Below, one piece after another: positions 8,505 to 18,523 of a stretch of DNA of 64,000 nt; the first letter of the stretch is position 1, and each line of letters starts with the position of its first letter. Where the stretch lies: assembly GCA_902562135.1 (NCBI GenBank), contig CACESE010000002.1:40406-104405 (forward strand), written 5' to 3'. This DNA comes from an uncultured SAR86 cluster bacterium (GTDB lineage Bacteria; Pseudomonadota; Gammaproteobacteria; Magnimaribacterales; AG-339-G14). The position numbers and the translations under genes are program-made. The notes under the pieces are model-generated. The model was not told where the DNA came from. It was given only the letters and a program-made list of their open reading frames with translations, and searched no databases.

Positions 8505-9944
8505 ATGAAAAACTACGAAAAATTTTACATAAATGGTGAATGGGTTGACCCTATTGATGGGTTAAACCTTCTTGATGTAATAAATCCAACAACAGAAGAA
8601 TCTATTGGCAAAATTGCAATGGGTTCTGCAAAGGATGTTGATGCTGCAGTAAAAGCTGCTCAAGAGGCATTTATCACGTTCAGTCAAACTTCTACTGAAG
8701 AGAGATTAAAACTGTTAGAAAAGATTTGTTCCATTTACATGGAAAGATCAGATGAAATAGCTGATGCCATCTCAAAAGAGATGGGAGCACCAATCAATCT
8801 TTCGAAAAACGCTCAAGCTGCTTCGGGTTTAGGTCACCTTGCCACCGCAACAGCAACGTTAAAAAATTATAATTTTGAAGAAATGTCAGGTTCTACTCTA
8901 ATTCGAAAAGAGCCTATTGGAGTAGTAGGTATGATTACGCCTTGGAATTGGCCTATGAACCAAATCACTTGTAAAGTTGGTCCTGCTCTAGCAGCGGGTT
9001 GTACAATGGTTTTAAAGCCCACAGAAATAGCTCCAATGAATGCAATGCTTTTGGCAGAAATTCTGCACGATGCTGGTGTGCCTAAAGGAGTTTTCAACTT
9101 AGTTAATGGAGATGGTCCTACTGTAGGCGAGGCTATGTCTGCTCATCCAGGAATAGATATGATGTCTTTCACTGGCTCTACTAGAGCTGGAATTGCCGTA
9201 GCGAAAGGCTCTGCTGATACGGTAAAAAGAGTTCACCAAGAATTGGGAGGAAAATCAGCAAACATTATATTAGACGATGCTGATTTTTATGAAGCAGTTA
9301 AACGAGGAACAAAACATATGTTCAACAATACGGGTCAATCATGTAACGCACCTTCAAGAATGTTAGTTCCAGAGTCAAGACAAGACGAAGCAAAACAAGC
9401 TGCTAAAGAAGTTGCTGAAAAAACAGTAGTTGGAGATCCTTCTTCAGAATCTACTACTATGGGTCCTGTGGTCAGTGACTTACAATACAATAAAATTCAG
9501 GGTTTAATCGAAAAAGGCATTGAAGAAGGTGCTGAATTGGTTGTCGGAGGCCCAGGAAAACCTGATGACCTTAATCAAGGTTATTTTGTTAAGCCTACTG
9601 TTTTTGCCAATGTGTCTAATGACATGACTATTGCAAGAGAAGAAATATTTGGACCAGTACTCTGTATTCTTCCCTACAAAGACGAAAATGACGCTGTGAG
9701 GATTGCTAATGATACCCTTTATGGGCTTTCTGGTTATGTTTCGTCAGCTGATCCAGATCATGCCTTAGATGTAGCGAGAAAGATTAGAAGCGGTAATGTT
9801 CATATTAATAATGCCCCTACTGGTATTAATGACCCTTTTGGGGGATTCAAACAATCAGGTAACGGTAGAGAATGGGGTATTTTTGGTTTTGAAGAATTTT
9901 TAGAAATCAAAGCCGTCATGGGATACGCTCAAGCAAAAAAATAG
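8505..9944 (+). CDS. aldehyde dehydrogenase family protein
   Basis: ITPWNWPMNQITCKVGPALAAGCTMVLKP, FTGSTRAG, QELGGKSANIILDDAD, NNTGQSCNAPSR. Confidence 0.93.
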   Translation: MKNYEKFYINGEWVDPIDGLNLLDVINPTTEESIGKIAMGSAKDVDAAVKAAQEAFITFSQTSTEERLKLLEKICSIYMERSDEIADAISKEMGAPINLSKNAQAASGLGHLATATATLKNYNFEEMSGSTLIRKEPIGVVGMITPWNWPMNQITCKVGPALAAGCTMVLKPTEIAPMNAMLLAEILHDAGVPKGVFNLVNGDGPTVGEAMSAHPGIDMMSFTGSTRAGIAVAKGSADTVKRVHQELGGKSANIILDDADFYEAVKRGTKHMFNNTGQSCNAPSRMLVPESRQDEAKQAAKEVAEKTVVGDPSSESTTMGPVVSDLQYNKIQGLIEKGIEEGAELVVGGPGKPDDLNQGYFVKPTVFANVSNDMTIAREEIFGPVLCILPYKDENDAVRIANDTLYGLSGYVSSADPDHALDVARKIRSGNVHINNAPTGINDPFGGFKQSGNGREWGIFGFEEFLEIKAVMGYAQAKK

Positions 9945-9951
9945 TTTCTAA

Positions 9952-10770
9952 ATGAGCCAAAGCAATAAAGTTTCTACGCTTTGGCTCAAAGGAAAACTAA
10001 GAAACATTGATCATGTTTGCTTGGCCTCAATGGTCGCAAACGGTTTAGATGTCACTCTTTACCACTATGAGTCTGTATCAAACGTTCCCTCTGGGATTAA
10101 TTTAGCTGATGGAACTGAAATTTTAGATGTTAGTTTACTCGACAGACTCAAATGTATTAGAAAAAAAGAATTAAACCCTCACGTACCAATTGCACAATTT
10201 AGCGATTTTTTCAGGATTTTTCTTCAAAAAAAAAGTAAAGGAATGTGGCTAGATACAGATGTATTTATATTTAGACCTTTTTCTTACGATACAGATCAAT
10301 TTTATTATTGTCATGAGGGAAAAGGCAGAATTGGATATCCAGTTATTTATCTTCCTAATGACCACCCAATTATTGAAGAGTATGAAAATTTGCTCAAACA
10401 AGATACTTTAATGCCAAACTGGCTTGGGTTCAAAAGAGGAAAACTTCGACCTTTCATATGGAATTTACTTTCTCTTGATTATTCTCCATCTGATTTAGGA
10501 ATTACTATTTATGGCAATGATGGCTTTTCAAGACTCACAAAAAGACATAACTGTTTTCATGAAGCAAAGAGCAAAGATTTATTTTTTCATTGGACTGGAA
10601 AAGAAACTGATAAATTATTTAAAAAAGAAAATTTTAATTTCTTTTTAAATGATTCAAAATACTTAGGAATTCACATCCACAGAAAACATTGGGAAAAATA
10701 TCCAATTGTTCCTGATAGTTTTTGGGATTGGGCGTTGTCAAAATATGGGGATGAAATTGATTGTAATTGA
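9952..10770 (+). CDS. sugar-region glycosyltransferase (DXD motif)
   Basis: FSDFFRIFLQKKSKGMWLDTDVFIFRPF: DXD-type glycosyltransferase pattern. Confidence 0.75.
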   Translation: MSQSNKVSTLWLKGKLRNIDHVCLASMVANGLDVTLYHYESVSNVPSGINLADGTEILDVSLLDRLKCIRKKELNPHVPIAQFSDFFRIFLQKKSKGMWLDTDVFIFRPFSYDTDQFYYCHEGKGRIGYPVIYLPNDHPIIEEYENLLKQDTLMPNWLGFKRGKLRPFIWNLLSLDYSPSDLGITIYGNDGFSRLTKRHNCFHEAKSKDLFFHWTGKETDKLFKKENFNFFLNDSKYLGIHIHRKHWEKYPIVPDSFWDWALSKYGDEIDCN

Positions 10771-12172
10771 TAAAAGATTATCTTTAATTTTTATATTTTT
10801 TTTTGGATTACTATCACAAAACTTATTTTCTAAGACACTGCTTGAACCGAAAGATGAGTTCTTTATTAAAAAACTTGAATATCAATCCTTTAAAAAAAAT
10901 ATTTTAATTGACACCACAACTTTTCCTATTTGGACACCTCCAATCGAGGATTCAAATGAATCTTTAATACAAATCATTGAAAATGAATTTATATTTAGTA
11001 ATTCTTTATCTGGATATTTTTCATCTGAACTTAACCCTCTAAGAGGAATATCGGATAATTTCAGAGACAGACGATCAATCTCTTTTAGTAAAGAAATAGT
11101 ATTTGATGACGCTTACATTCCTGAATTCAACGCAAATATAAGTCTCACTAAAAATTTTTCTCCCCTTCTAGATAAAAAGATATCTTTGGATGGTTCTTAT
11201 TTTTCTGTTGTTTGGCCAAACTACGTACTCGGTATTGGATACATGGAGAGATGGTGGGGTCCAGCTCACGACAATAGTCTAGTTCTCTCTAATTATGCTT
11301 ATTCCCAGCCAGGTATATTCTTTGATTCTAAATCGGGTATAAGATTTGACAATTTTCTTTCTTTTTTAGGAGATATAAATTTCTCTATTTTTTTAAATAG
11401 ACTTGAAAATAAAAGAGGGATAAAAAATTCAAATTTAATTGGCACTAGAGTTACTTTTCAACCTAATAAAAACTTAACTTTCGGTCTCTCAAGAGCGACT
11501 ATGTTTGGTGGGGAAAATAGACCTGACAGCTTTGAAGATTTTTTTAATAATTTATTTCGTCTAACTAGAAGCGAAAATGGTCAAGACATATCTAATGAAA
11601 TTGGTGGATATGATATGAAATACAATTTTAGTTTCAATGACATACTCGCCTCTTTTTATTTTCAATTAATTGGTGAAGACGAAATTAGGTTTACTCCGTC
11701 AAAAAAAATAATAACTTTAGGTAATGAATTTATTTATTTTGAAAACGGATTACTCAGATCTTTTGGGCTTGAATATTCCAATACTATTGGTGAATACGGA
11801 GATCTATACAACGTAATTTACGAGCATTCCTCATATACTTCTGGATACAGGTACAAAAATCTGCCATTAGGTGCTTTCATTGACAATGATTCCATTTATC
11901 TGAAATTTTCAAGTTATTTTGAATTAACTGAAGATTTTTCTATGAATTTATCATTATTCAAAGGAGATTTTAATGAAGACAAAGTTGGTGATAAAAATAT
12001 ATGGGGAACGAATAATAAAAAATTTGAAGGTTTGGATTTAAAAACCAAATATAAAATTAATAAAAATTTAGTTCTAGAAAATATTATTTTAGTTTCAACA
12101 GAAGAAATTAATTTTAGTTCGTTAATATTAGATAAAACAACATTTAGTCTTAAATTAACTTACAATTTTTAA
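10751..12172 (+). CDS. capsule assembly Wzi-family outer membrane protein
   Basis: Likely start at ATG 10751 (MKLIVIDKRLSLIFIFFFGLLSQNLFS signal peptide) rather than 10706. VLGIGYMERWWGPAHDNSLVLSNYAYSQPGI is Wzi-like. Confidence 0.8.
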   Translation: MKLIVIDKRLSLIFIFFFGLLSQNLFSKTLLEPKDEFFIKKLEYQSFKKNILIDTTTFPIWTPPIEDSNESLIQIIENEFIFSNSLSGYFSSELNPLRGISDNFRDRRSISFSKEIVFDDAYIPEFNANISLTKNFSPLLDKKISLDGSYFSVVWPNYVLGIGYMERWWGPAHDNSLVLSNYAYSQPGIFFDSKSGIRFDNFLSFLGDINFSIFLNRLENKRGIKNSNLIGTRVTFQPNKNLTFGLSRATMFGGENRPDSFEDFFNNLFRLTRSENGQDISNEIGGYDMKYNFSFNDILASFYFQLIGEDEIRFTPSKKIITLGNEFIYFENGLLRSFGLEYSNTIGEYGDLYNVIYEHSSYTSGYRYKNLPLGAFIDNDSIYLKFSSYFELTEDFSMNLSLFKGDFNEDKVGDKNIWGTNNKKFEGLDLKTKYKINKNLVLENIILVSTEEINFSSLILDKTTFSLKLTYNF

Positions 12173-12193
12173 CATTTATAAACATATTTTTAT

Positions 12194-12805
12194 ATGAAAT
12201 ATCACAGAGAAAATTTAAAGCAAAAATTAATAGATGAAGCTTATAAAGCCATAAAGAAAAATGGAGTTGATACCATTAGCTTAAGAAAATTGGCTAAAAA
12301 AGCTAATGTTTCTCAAACAGCGCCATATAGGCATTTTCAATCAAAAGACCATTTAATTATTGAAGTATGTTTAAAGGGATTAAGCAATTTGAGAGAGAAA
12401 ATAGAGTTGATCGATACAAAAAATCCTAAATCCAGAGCAGTTAATGGGGCTATGGCATTTATTGAATTTGGTTTAAAGAACGAAAAAATATATGACCTAA
12501 TTCTAGCTACTATTTCAGGAGAAATTACGAAAGATCCGCTAAGAATCGCCCTATTTGAATCTGCTGATTACACTTTTAGTAATCTTAGAAATAGAATCAC
12601 TGCAATTAATAAAAAGAATAAAAACCAATCAGAGCTTGATGGTATCAAGGCGCATGCTTTTACGACGGGCTTACTACAAGTCATTAGAACAACCAATAAA
12701 GTTACTTCATCTGGTGGCGGAGAGAACTCTAAAGCTGTTCAAACCGCAAAATTACTTGATAAGAATCTTAAAAAAGTAATTTCTGAATTTATTGATTCAT
12801 TATAA
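12194..12805 (+). CDS. TetR/AcrR family transcriptional regulator
   Basis: N-terminal HTH: IDEAYKAIKKNGVDTISLRKLAKKANVSQTAPYRHFQSKDHLI. Confidence 0.9.
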   Translation: MKYHRENLKQKLIDEAYKAIKKNGVDTISLRKLAKKANVSQTAPYRHFQSKDHLIIEVCLKGLSNLREKIELIDTKNPKSRAVNGAMAFIEFGLKNEKIYDLILATISGEITKDPLRIALFESADYTFSNLRNRITAINKKNKNQSELDGIKAHAFTTGLLQVIRTTNKVTSSGGGENSKAVQTAKLLDKNLKKVISEFIDSL

Positions 12806-12839
12806 TTAGAAAAAATTAAACAAAAGTCTTAGATATTTT

Positions 12840-14057
12840 CTAAGAAGATATTTCTTCAAAAGCTTCTTTTGCCTTGTTAGTGAAAACGTTTATCTCTTCT
12901 TCTCCATGAACTGTTGACAGAAAATGATTGTGATAACTTGTTAGATATATTCCTTTTGATAGGCAGGCATCTACCCAATTAGTGTGAATTTTTGGATCGG
13001 TACTTTCAATTCGAAAATATGGCATCGATGGAACACCGGTCACATTCATTTTAAAGCCATAATCTTTTGCGATTGAAATCAAATCTTTTCTTAATCTCTC
13101 TCCATTAGAATTCATGATTTTAATCGCATCAATTTTAATAAGTTCTTTAATCGTAGCATTAGCTGCCGCCATAGGCGCAGCGTTAAAAAACTGAGTTCCA
13201 CTGAAATATACTTTTTTTGCTGCCTCTTTGAGAGAATTTTTACCCACTAAAGCTGATATTGGATATCCATTTGCCATCGCTTTTCCTAAGCAGACTAAAT
13301 CGGGAGAAAAATTAAAAGCCTTGTGAGAACCATTAAGATTTATTCTAAAACCAGTTCTGACATCATCAACAATCAAGACAATATTATGTTCATTACATTT
13401 TTTTTGTATATGTTGCCAATATCCAATGTCCGGAAGAGAATTGTCCTTAGAAGTTGGATGATCATAAGGACTAGATATAAAACAGGCAATTTCATGTGCA
13501 TGATCAGAAATGGCTTGATCGAACTCATCCAAATTATTCCAAGCTATCGAAATTACATCGTCTGTGTCTGAATCAGTGATGCCTGGATTATTTTTGTTTT
13601 GCATCCATCCATTTGAACCATGATATCCATTATTTATTTTTAAAATTTTTGATTTATTTGTCTCTTCTCGAGAAAGCATTACCGCAAGTTGAGTGCCATC
13701 GGCTCCATTTTTTCCAAACAAAGCCCAATCAGCGATATCAATTGTACTCACAAGGGTCTCAGCCAAATCTAACATAACGGGTGAAGCGACACTTACAGTA
13801 TTTCCTGAGTCATATTGATCTCTAGCAGCTTTATCTATAACGGTATTGTTATATCCTAAAATCATTGGCCCCCAGCCACATATCAAGTCAATGTATTTAT
13901 TTCCATCCACATCCCAAAAATAAGCATCTTTTGCTTTTGAGAAAAACTTAGGACCCTCTTCCCTTACAGCGTATTTGTAGTGGCCAAATATTCCACCTGG
14001 AATTATCTTTTTTGATTTTTCTAAAAATTTATTTGATTGTTTTTGAAAAAGCTTCAT
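12840..14057 (-). CDS. class III aminotransferase (glutamate-1-semialdehyde aminomutase-like)
   Basis: WDVDGNKYIDLICGWGPMILGYN, LIVDDVRTGFR, PDLVCLGKAMANGYPISALVG. Confidence 0.88.
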   Translation of the reverse strand: MKLFQKQSNKFLEKSKKIIPGGIFGHYKYAVREEGPKFFSKAKDAYFWDVDGNKYIDLICGWGPMILGYNNTVIDKAARDQYDSGNTVSVASPVMLDLAETLVSTIDIADWALFGKNGADGTQLAVMLSREETNKSKILKINNGYHGSNGWMQNKNNPGITDSDTDDVISIAWNNLDEFDQAISDHAHEIACFISSPYDHPTSKDNSLPDIGYWQHIQKKCNEHNIVLIVDDVRTGFRINLNGSHKAFNFSPDLVCLGKAMANGYPISALVGKNSLKEAAKKVYFSGTQFFNAAPMAAANATIKELIKIDAIKIMNSNGERLRKDLISIAKDYGFKMNVTGVPSMPYFRIESTDPKIHTNWVDACLSKGIYLTSYHNHFLSTVHGEEEINVFTNKAKEAFEEISS

Positions 14058-14093
14058 AAAATTTTTTCCTTTGAATAATTTTAATAAAAATAA

Positions 14094-14975
14094 TTAAGTC
14101 CTTGAAAAAATAAAATCTCGTTGAAAAAATGAAATTGAAGAATCATTTCTGTCTATTTTAATCAATCTTTTAAATAATTCATCCATATCAGCTTGATCAA
14201 ATATCTTTAAACAATTATTTTCTAAAGTGTGAGGTTGTAACCCACTGTCAGTTAAAATTTTAAAAAATTCAATTGCTTCGTCCAAAGGATTTTTCCATAG
14301 GTGTGGAGAAAATTCTATTAATAGATTTTCTACCCTTTTTAAGGTTTCCAAACCACCTTTTAAAGCAGTAATTTCATAACCCTCAATATCCATTTTCATT
14401 AGGTTAATTTTATTTACATTGAATAAAATTGAATCCAAAGATTTAACTTTCACAGGATAAGTTAAACCTTCTTTGCCTTGAAAAGGAGTATTTTTGATAA
14501 GTGAATGCGCCCCTGGATTTGAATCGAGGGCTTTATAAAGTAATAAGTTTTCTTCTTTTTCACCAACTGCTACTCTCTCTAGTAATACATTTTTGAGATT
14601 ATTTTCCTGAATGTTATCTTCTAAATACTTTAAATTATCTGGTGAGGGTTCAATAGCAACAACTTTACCATTATGACTTGCTAATTTAGAAAATATGCAG
14701 GTGTACCAACCAAAGTTTGCTCCAACATCAACAAAATTTAGAGGTTCAAGATTGTTAAAATTTTTTATTATCCAATTAGTTTCTTTAGCTTCCCATGACC
14801 CATATTTGTATAAATTTCTAGAAAAGATGGTTGTAGATGGAACATGATAATTTAAGCCAAGTTCAGAAATAAATATTTTGCTTTTCTTCTTGTTTGAAAT
14901 TAAGTGAAGAATCCAGTGGACCACCCCTTTAAAAGTTGATAAAAAAGTACGTTTTTTTTCCTTTACATAATTCAT
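14094..14975 (-). CDS. FkbM family methyltransferase
   Basis: NFVDVGANFGWYTCIFSKLA...VVAIEPSPDNLKYLEDNI...LMKMDIEGYEITALKGG. Confidence 0.9.
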   Translation of the reverse strand: MNYVKEKKRTFLSTFKGVVHWILHLISNKKKSKIFISELGLNYHVPSTTIFSRNLYKYGSWEAKETNWIIKNFNNLEPLNFVDVGANFGWYTCIFSKLASHNGKVVAIEPSPDNLKYLEDNIQENNLKNVLLERVAVGEKEENLLLYKALDSNPGAHSLIKNTPFQGKEGLTYPVKVKSLDSILFNVNKINLMKMDIEGYEITALKGGLETLKRVENLLIEFSPHLWKNPLDEAIEFFKILTDSGLQPHTLENNCLKIFDQADMDELFKRLIKIDRNDSSISFFQRDFIFSRT

Positions 14976-15081
14976 ACTGATGAAATGACGTTTAAATAAA
15001 GATTTATTGTCTTCTTATTTTGAAAATTGAGAATAGGGCTGAAATTGTAATGAAGAGATGATATGGAATATCATCATTGAT

Positions 15082-16203
15082 TTAAAACCCAAAAGAAGTT
15101 GTATTTTTACGTTTTTTTTCAGCTTGTTCATTTGCTTCTTTTAATTGCTTTTCTCGTTCTGCAGCTTCTGCTTTCATTTGTTCGATTAGCGCTAGCGCTT
15201 CTCCTAAATCTGGCTCGTCACTAGAATCAACTGCATTAGACTCTTCTTTTTCTGCCTTGGCAGTTTTTTGAGACTCTTTCTCTTCACGAGCTTTTGCTTC
15301 TGCGGCCTTTTGCTGTTCAATTTGCTTCTTAATGATTTTGTCTTGTTCATCACGTTCACGAGCCAATTGTGCTTCTTTTTCTTTACGAGCTTCAGCTTCT
15401 CGAGCCAATTGTGCTTCTTTTTCCTTAAGAGCTTCTTCTTTTGCTTCAATATTTACTGCAGAATAATATGACCCAGACTCTGGAATGAAAGTCGGTAGCT
15501 TTGCATTACTACCAGTGCCTCCATAAAAAAAATACAAATTAATGTCATCAAACTCACGATAAAGACTAGATGCTATTGTTTCAACAGATACCTCTTGCCC
15601 AGCTTCGGTGCTACTCAATTGTTGAAAAAATAAAATAGATAAATCTGATGTGTAAGGCGGAGCGTATGGTAAATCAGTAGAGTCTTGAAGGCGTGTCGAA
15701 ATTTCTGCACCTATTACAGAAATATTGTTTGGCATGTTCGGCCATTTCAACTGAGAAGGATATCCCTCTTCAGACTCGATAATTAATAAATAATCCCCTT
15801 CTAAACCCTCAATCATAGAATATATCTCTCGCAAACTTAAAGACTCTCCATCAAATGAAAACTTTAATTCATTTTCAGAGTAAGAAGCCGGCAAAGAAAG
15901 ATAAATAATATGTGAAGACTTTCCTGAACTTGTCTTTGATAAATCTGAAAGTATGTCTTCAAAGTCAATAGGCAAAGGATCGTAAACACTTATGCGTTCT
16001 GAACGAGGAATATTCAGTAACTCTCTGAGTTGAGATTCAAAATAAGTTCCACTTCTACTTTCTAAAGAATTTCTTTCGGATGTAGTAAAAATCGCAAAAT
16101 CAGAGTAAGCGACTGTGGAAAATATTGTTGTGAGAATTAATGCAAGAGCGCGAAGATATTTATACTTCGAAAATTTAAAGCTTATACCTTCGGCTCCATG
16201 CAT
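15082..16203 (-). CDS. exported hypothetical protein with possible degenerate caspase-like domain and C-terminal charged coiled coil
   Basis: Hydrophobic N-terminus; alternating strand/helix pattern resembling peptidase C14 with YLSLPAS and IESEEGY where active His/Cys motifs would sit; C-terminal Ala/Glu/Lys-rich repeats. Confidence 0.45.
   Translation of the reverse strand: MHGAEGISFKFSKYKYLRALALILTTIFSTVAYSDFAIFTTSERNSLESRSGTYFESQLRELLNIPRSERISVYDPLPIDFEDILSDLSKTSSGKSSHIIYLSLPASYSENELKFSFDGESLSLREIYSMIEGLEGDYLLIIESEEGYPSQLKWPNMPNNISVIGAEISTRLQDSTDLPYAPPYTSDLSILFFQQLSSTEAGQEVSVETIASSLYREFDDINLYFFYGGTGSNAKLPTFIPESGSYYSAVNIEAKEEALKEKEAQLAREAEARKEKEAQLARERDEQDKIIKKQIEQQKAAEAKAREEKESQKTAKAEKEESNAVDSSDEPDLGEALALIEQMKAEAAEREKQLKEANEQAEKKRKNTTSFGF
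15359..15430 (-). repeat. short in-frame tandem repeat (42-nt spacing)
   Basis: cgagccaattgtgcttctttttc occurs twice, encoding the repeated EKEAQLARE segment. Confidence 0.75.
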
Positions 16204-16236
16204 TTATTTGTTAGATATTCAAAGACAATTACTTTT

Positions 16237-17118
16237 TTAAATGGAATACCTAAGAGTTACTCCAAACATGCTCTGCTCTTCTTCTATGTCATAAGCAGTT
16301 TCGGCAGTATTGTTATCGTCTGAATAACTGTAATCTTTAACTTCATAAAAGAAATTTAAAGATATAGTTTCGGTGGCAGCCCAATAACCACCAATACCAT
16401 AAACAAGGGCGTCTCCGCTGTAATCATAACTTTCAGCGGGATAACTTAGATCTTGAAGTTGGCCAGCGATAGTAGCTGATCCAGTTCCAGAAAGTGTTTC
16501 TTCTACATCAGAGTCTTGGTAACCCAATCGCACAAATATACCGGTTCTATCGCTAAGAGGCCTTCCATATGCTGCACCAAAGAAAAATCCGTCATTATCA
16601 ACAGTAGTCAGGTCAGTTCGATTTGCAGTTAAAGATAACCCATTGTATGCAGCATTTCCAAGATAAGCTCCAAGATCTGGAATGTCTTGAGTATAGGCCA
16701 TATCCATATCTAATGAACTTGAGTAATACCCGGCTGTCAAAGCAACGCCAATGTCAGTTCGATAAGTATAAAACACAGAGTACTCATCTCTTTCAGCTCC
16801 CCCTAACGTTGATAAAGTTCTATTAGCACTTGAGGTATCATTTTTGTTCACCGCATCGGGTTCATTAGCTAGGCCACCAAATTTAACACCTACTTGATGT
16901 GGGCCAAATGAATAGTCAATACCTAGGTCTCGGTATAAAAAACTATCATCTAAAATTGTTGAATAGCTAGAAGCAGGATTAGTATAAGTTTGTGTAAACA
17001 ATACTTCATAATCCGCAGAACCGGCTGTTACAGAAGCTGCCCACTGTGCGTTTGCAGTCAATGCACTAACACTTATTAAAAATGTAAGTACTATTTTATT
17101 AAGATTTATTTTTTTCAT
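16237..17118 (-). CDS. outer membrane beta-barrel protein
   Basis: Signal peptide (MKKINLNKIVLTFLISVSALTANA); alternating beta strands; C-terminal EEEQSMFGVTLRYSI. Confidence 0.75.
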   Translation of the reverse strand: MKKINLNKIVLTFLISVSALTANAQWAASVTAGSADYEVLFTQTYTNPASSYSTILDDSFLYRDLGIDYSFGPHQVGVKFGGLANEPDAVNKNDTSSANRTLSTLGGAERDEYSVFYTYRTDIGVALTAGYYSSSLDMDMAYTQDIPDLGAYLGNAAYNGLSLTANRTDLTTVDNDGFFFGAAYGRPLSDRTGIFVRLGYQDSDVEETLSGTGSATIAGQLQDLSYPAESYDYSGDALVYGIGGYWAATETISLNFFYEVKDYSYSDDNNTAETAYDIEEEQSMFGVTLRYSI

Positions 17119-17162
17119 TTTTTTCTCCTAAAAAAAATATTTAGTTAATTAATTCCGTACTT

Positions 17163-18257
17163 CTATGAATTTTCTTTATCTTCAAGAAGTTTGAGATACC
17201 TTTGATGTCTTTCCATCGCAAAGAATGCCAAGAGAATCAAAATACTTAGTGCGATAGCCCAGAATATTCCCGAACTTGCTAATAAGGCAGTGGCCCAGGC
17301 CAATCGTTCTTGTGATTCATCTTTTGCGGTTCTAATTTCGATCAAATAGTCGTCCCATTCCTTATATACTGAATCGAGATAACTTTCGTAAGAAAGAGTA
17401 ACATCATCTCCGATGATTTTTACAGTTTCATTGGTGAGCTCATTTCTATCATCTAACTGACGAGTCACTGGAACATAATAATCACGCAAACTCTCGGCGT
17501 AGTTTACTAATTCATCCATCGCCGCATTTGCAAATTCTTCATCAGTGAATTGTTCCAACTCTCTTGCGTCTCTAGACACTTCTTCACTAATTTTTTCTTT
17601 AGTTTCGTCTCCACCTAAACCCCAATCAGCAGGGTAAGTTTCTCTAAGAAATTTAGAAATTGCGGCAACATTATTCGATAAAACTGTACAAGATCTTGGC
17701 AGTCTTATCGACTTCTCAAGAGCTTCAGTGTGACCAGTTGAAATTTCTTCTGGGGTTACATCGTGAATCTCTGCAATTTCAATAAGATCATCATCAATTC
17801 CAGAAATGATAGCTTCTATTTGTCTTGATTTTTCATCACAATTGTCAGAAACAGAGTTGTCACGAAAAGCAGCCAATTCTGATAGCTTTCCTAAATCATC
17901 TTTATTCTCAGGTTTTATAATTAGTTCAGCATAGTCTCTTCTAATTTCTCGATCTCTATTCCGAGCATTTCCACTGGTGAGATCTATTTGATTGAAGGCA
18001 TCTTGCATTTTGGAATTAAAACTTTCTTTAGCTTCGGATATCCTTCGCTTTCGATCAGCTGCTTCTACTGGGTTTCTCTCGGGTTCTTCAAAAGATGTTT
18101 CGATTTCTGGACGGTCAATACTATCGGGGGAAGCAGTTAAATAAACCAATCCTAAATAAAGTGTTCCGAACACACCGACGACAATAATTAATACGGCTGA
18201 AATATTTAAGACCCAGCGACCGATCGCTAGAATAATTTTTTCTACAAAGCTCAACAT
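17163..18257 (-). CDS. hypothetical inner membrane protein with two TM helices and a large helical periplasmic domain
   Basis: N-terminal TM (ISAVLIIVVGVFGTLYLGLVYL) and C-terminal TM (IFWAIALSILILLAFFA) flank a charged helical region. Confidence 0.6.
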   Translation of the reverse strand: MLSFVEKIILAIGRWVLNISAVLIIVVGVFGTLYLGLVYLTASPDSIDRPEIETSFEEPERNPVEAADRKRRISEAKESFNSKMQDAFNQIDLTSGNARNRDREIRRDYAELIIKPENKDDLGKLSELAAFRDNSVSDNCDEKSRQIEAIISGIDDDLIEIAEIHDVTPEEISTGHTEALEKSIRLPRSCTVLSNNVAAISKFLRETYPADWGLGGDETKEKISEEVSRDARELEQFTDEEFANAAMDELVNYAESLRDYYVPVTRQLDDRNELTNETVKIIGDDVTLSYESYLDSVYKEWDDYLIEIRTAKDESQERLAWATALLASSGIFWAIALSILILLAFFAMERHQRYLKLLEDKENS

Positions 18258-18411
18258 AATCTCTCCTAAATGATTAAGTGACTAAAAATTATATCAATAT
18301 AACTACTTTTTTTCAAAAATTTGAATTTTAAAGCCTTTTGATGCTATTTCCTCTTATGAAATTGAAGGAATGCTTAGTCTCAGACAATGATCTAATTAAG
18401 TTCTGAAAAGC

Positions 18412-18502
18412 TGGCGGAGAGGGAGGGATTCGAACCCTCGATGCGGTATTACCACATACTCCCTTAGCAGGGGAGCGCTTTCAACCACTCAGCCACCTCT
18501 CC
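18412..18502 (-). tRNA. tRNA-Ser (GCU)
   Basis: Minus strand GGAGAGGTGGCTGAGTGGTTGAAAGCGCTCCCCTGCTAAGGGAG...GGTTCGAATCCCTCCCTCTCCGCCA; anticodon GCT, long variable arm, encoded CCA. Confidence 0.95.
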
Positions 18503-18523
18503 TTAGATGCAATTCTAGTTTTT

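Noticed and set aside
12828-12846. TCTTAGA-tattt-TCTAAGA hairpin between convergent genes
   Set aside because: Weak AT-rich stem without a clean U-tract and overlapping the aminotransferase stop; not supported as a terminator.
15359-15430. Repeats considered as a CRISPR-like or mobile repeat
   Set aside because: Only two copies, in frame and encoding coiled-coil EKEAQLARE; explained by protein repeat structure.
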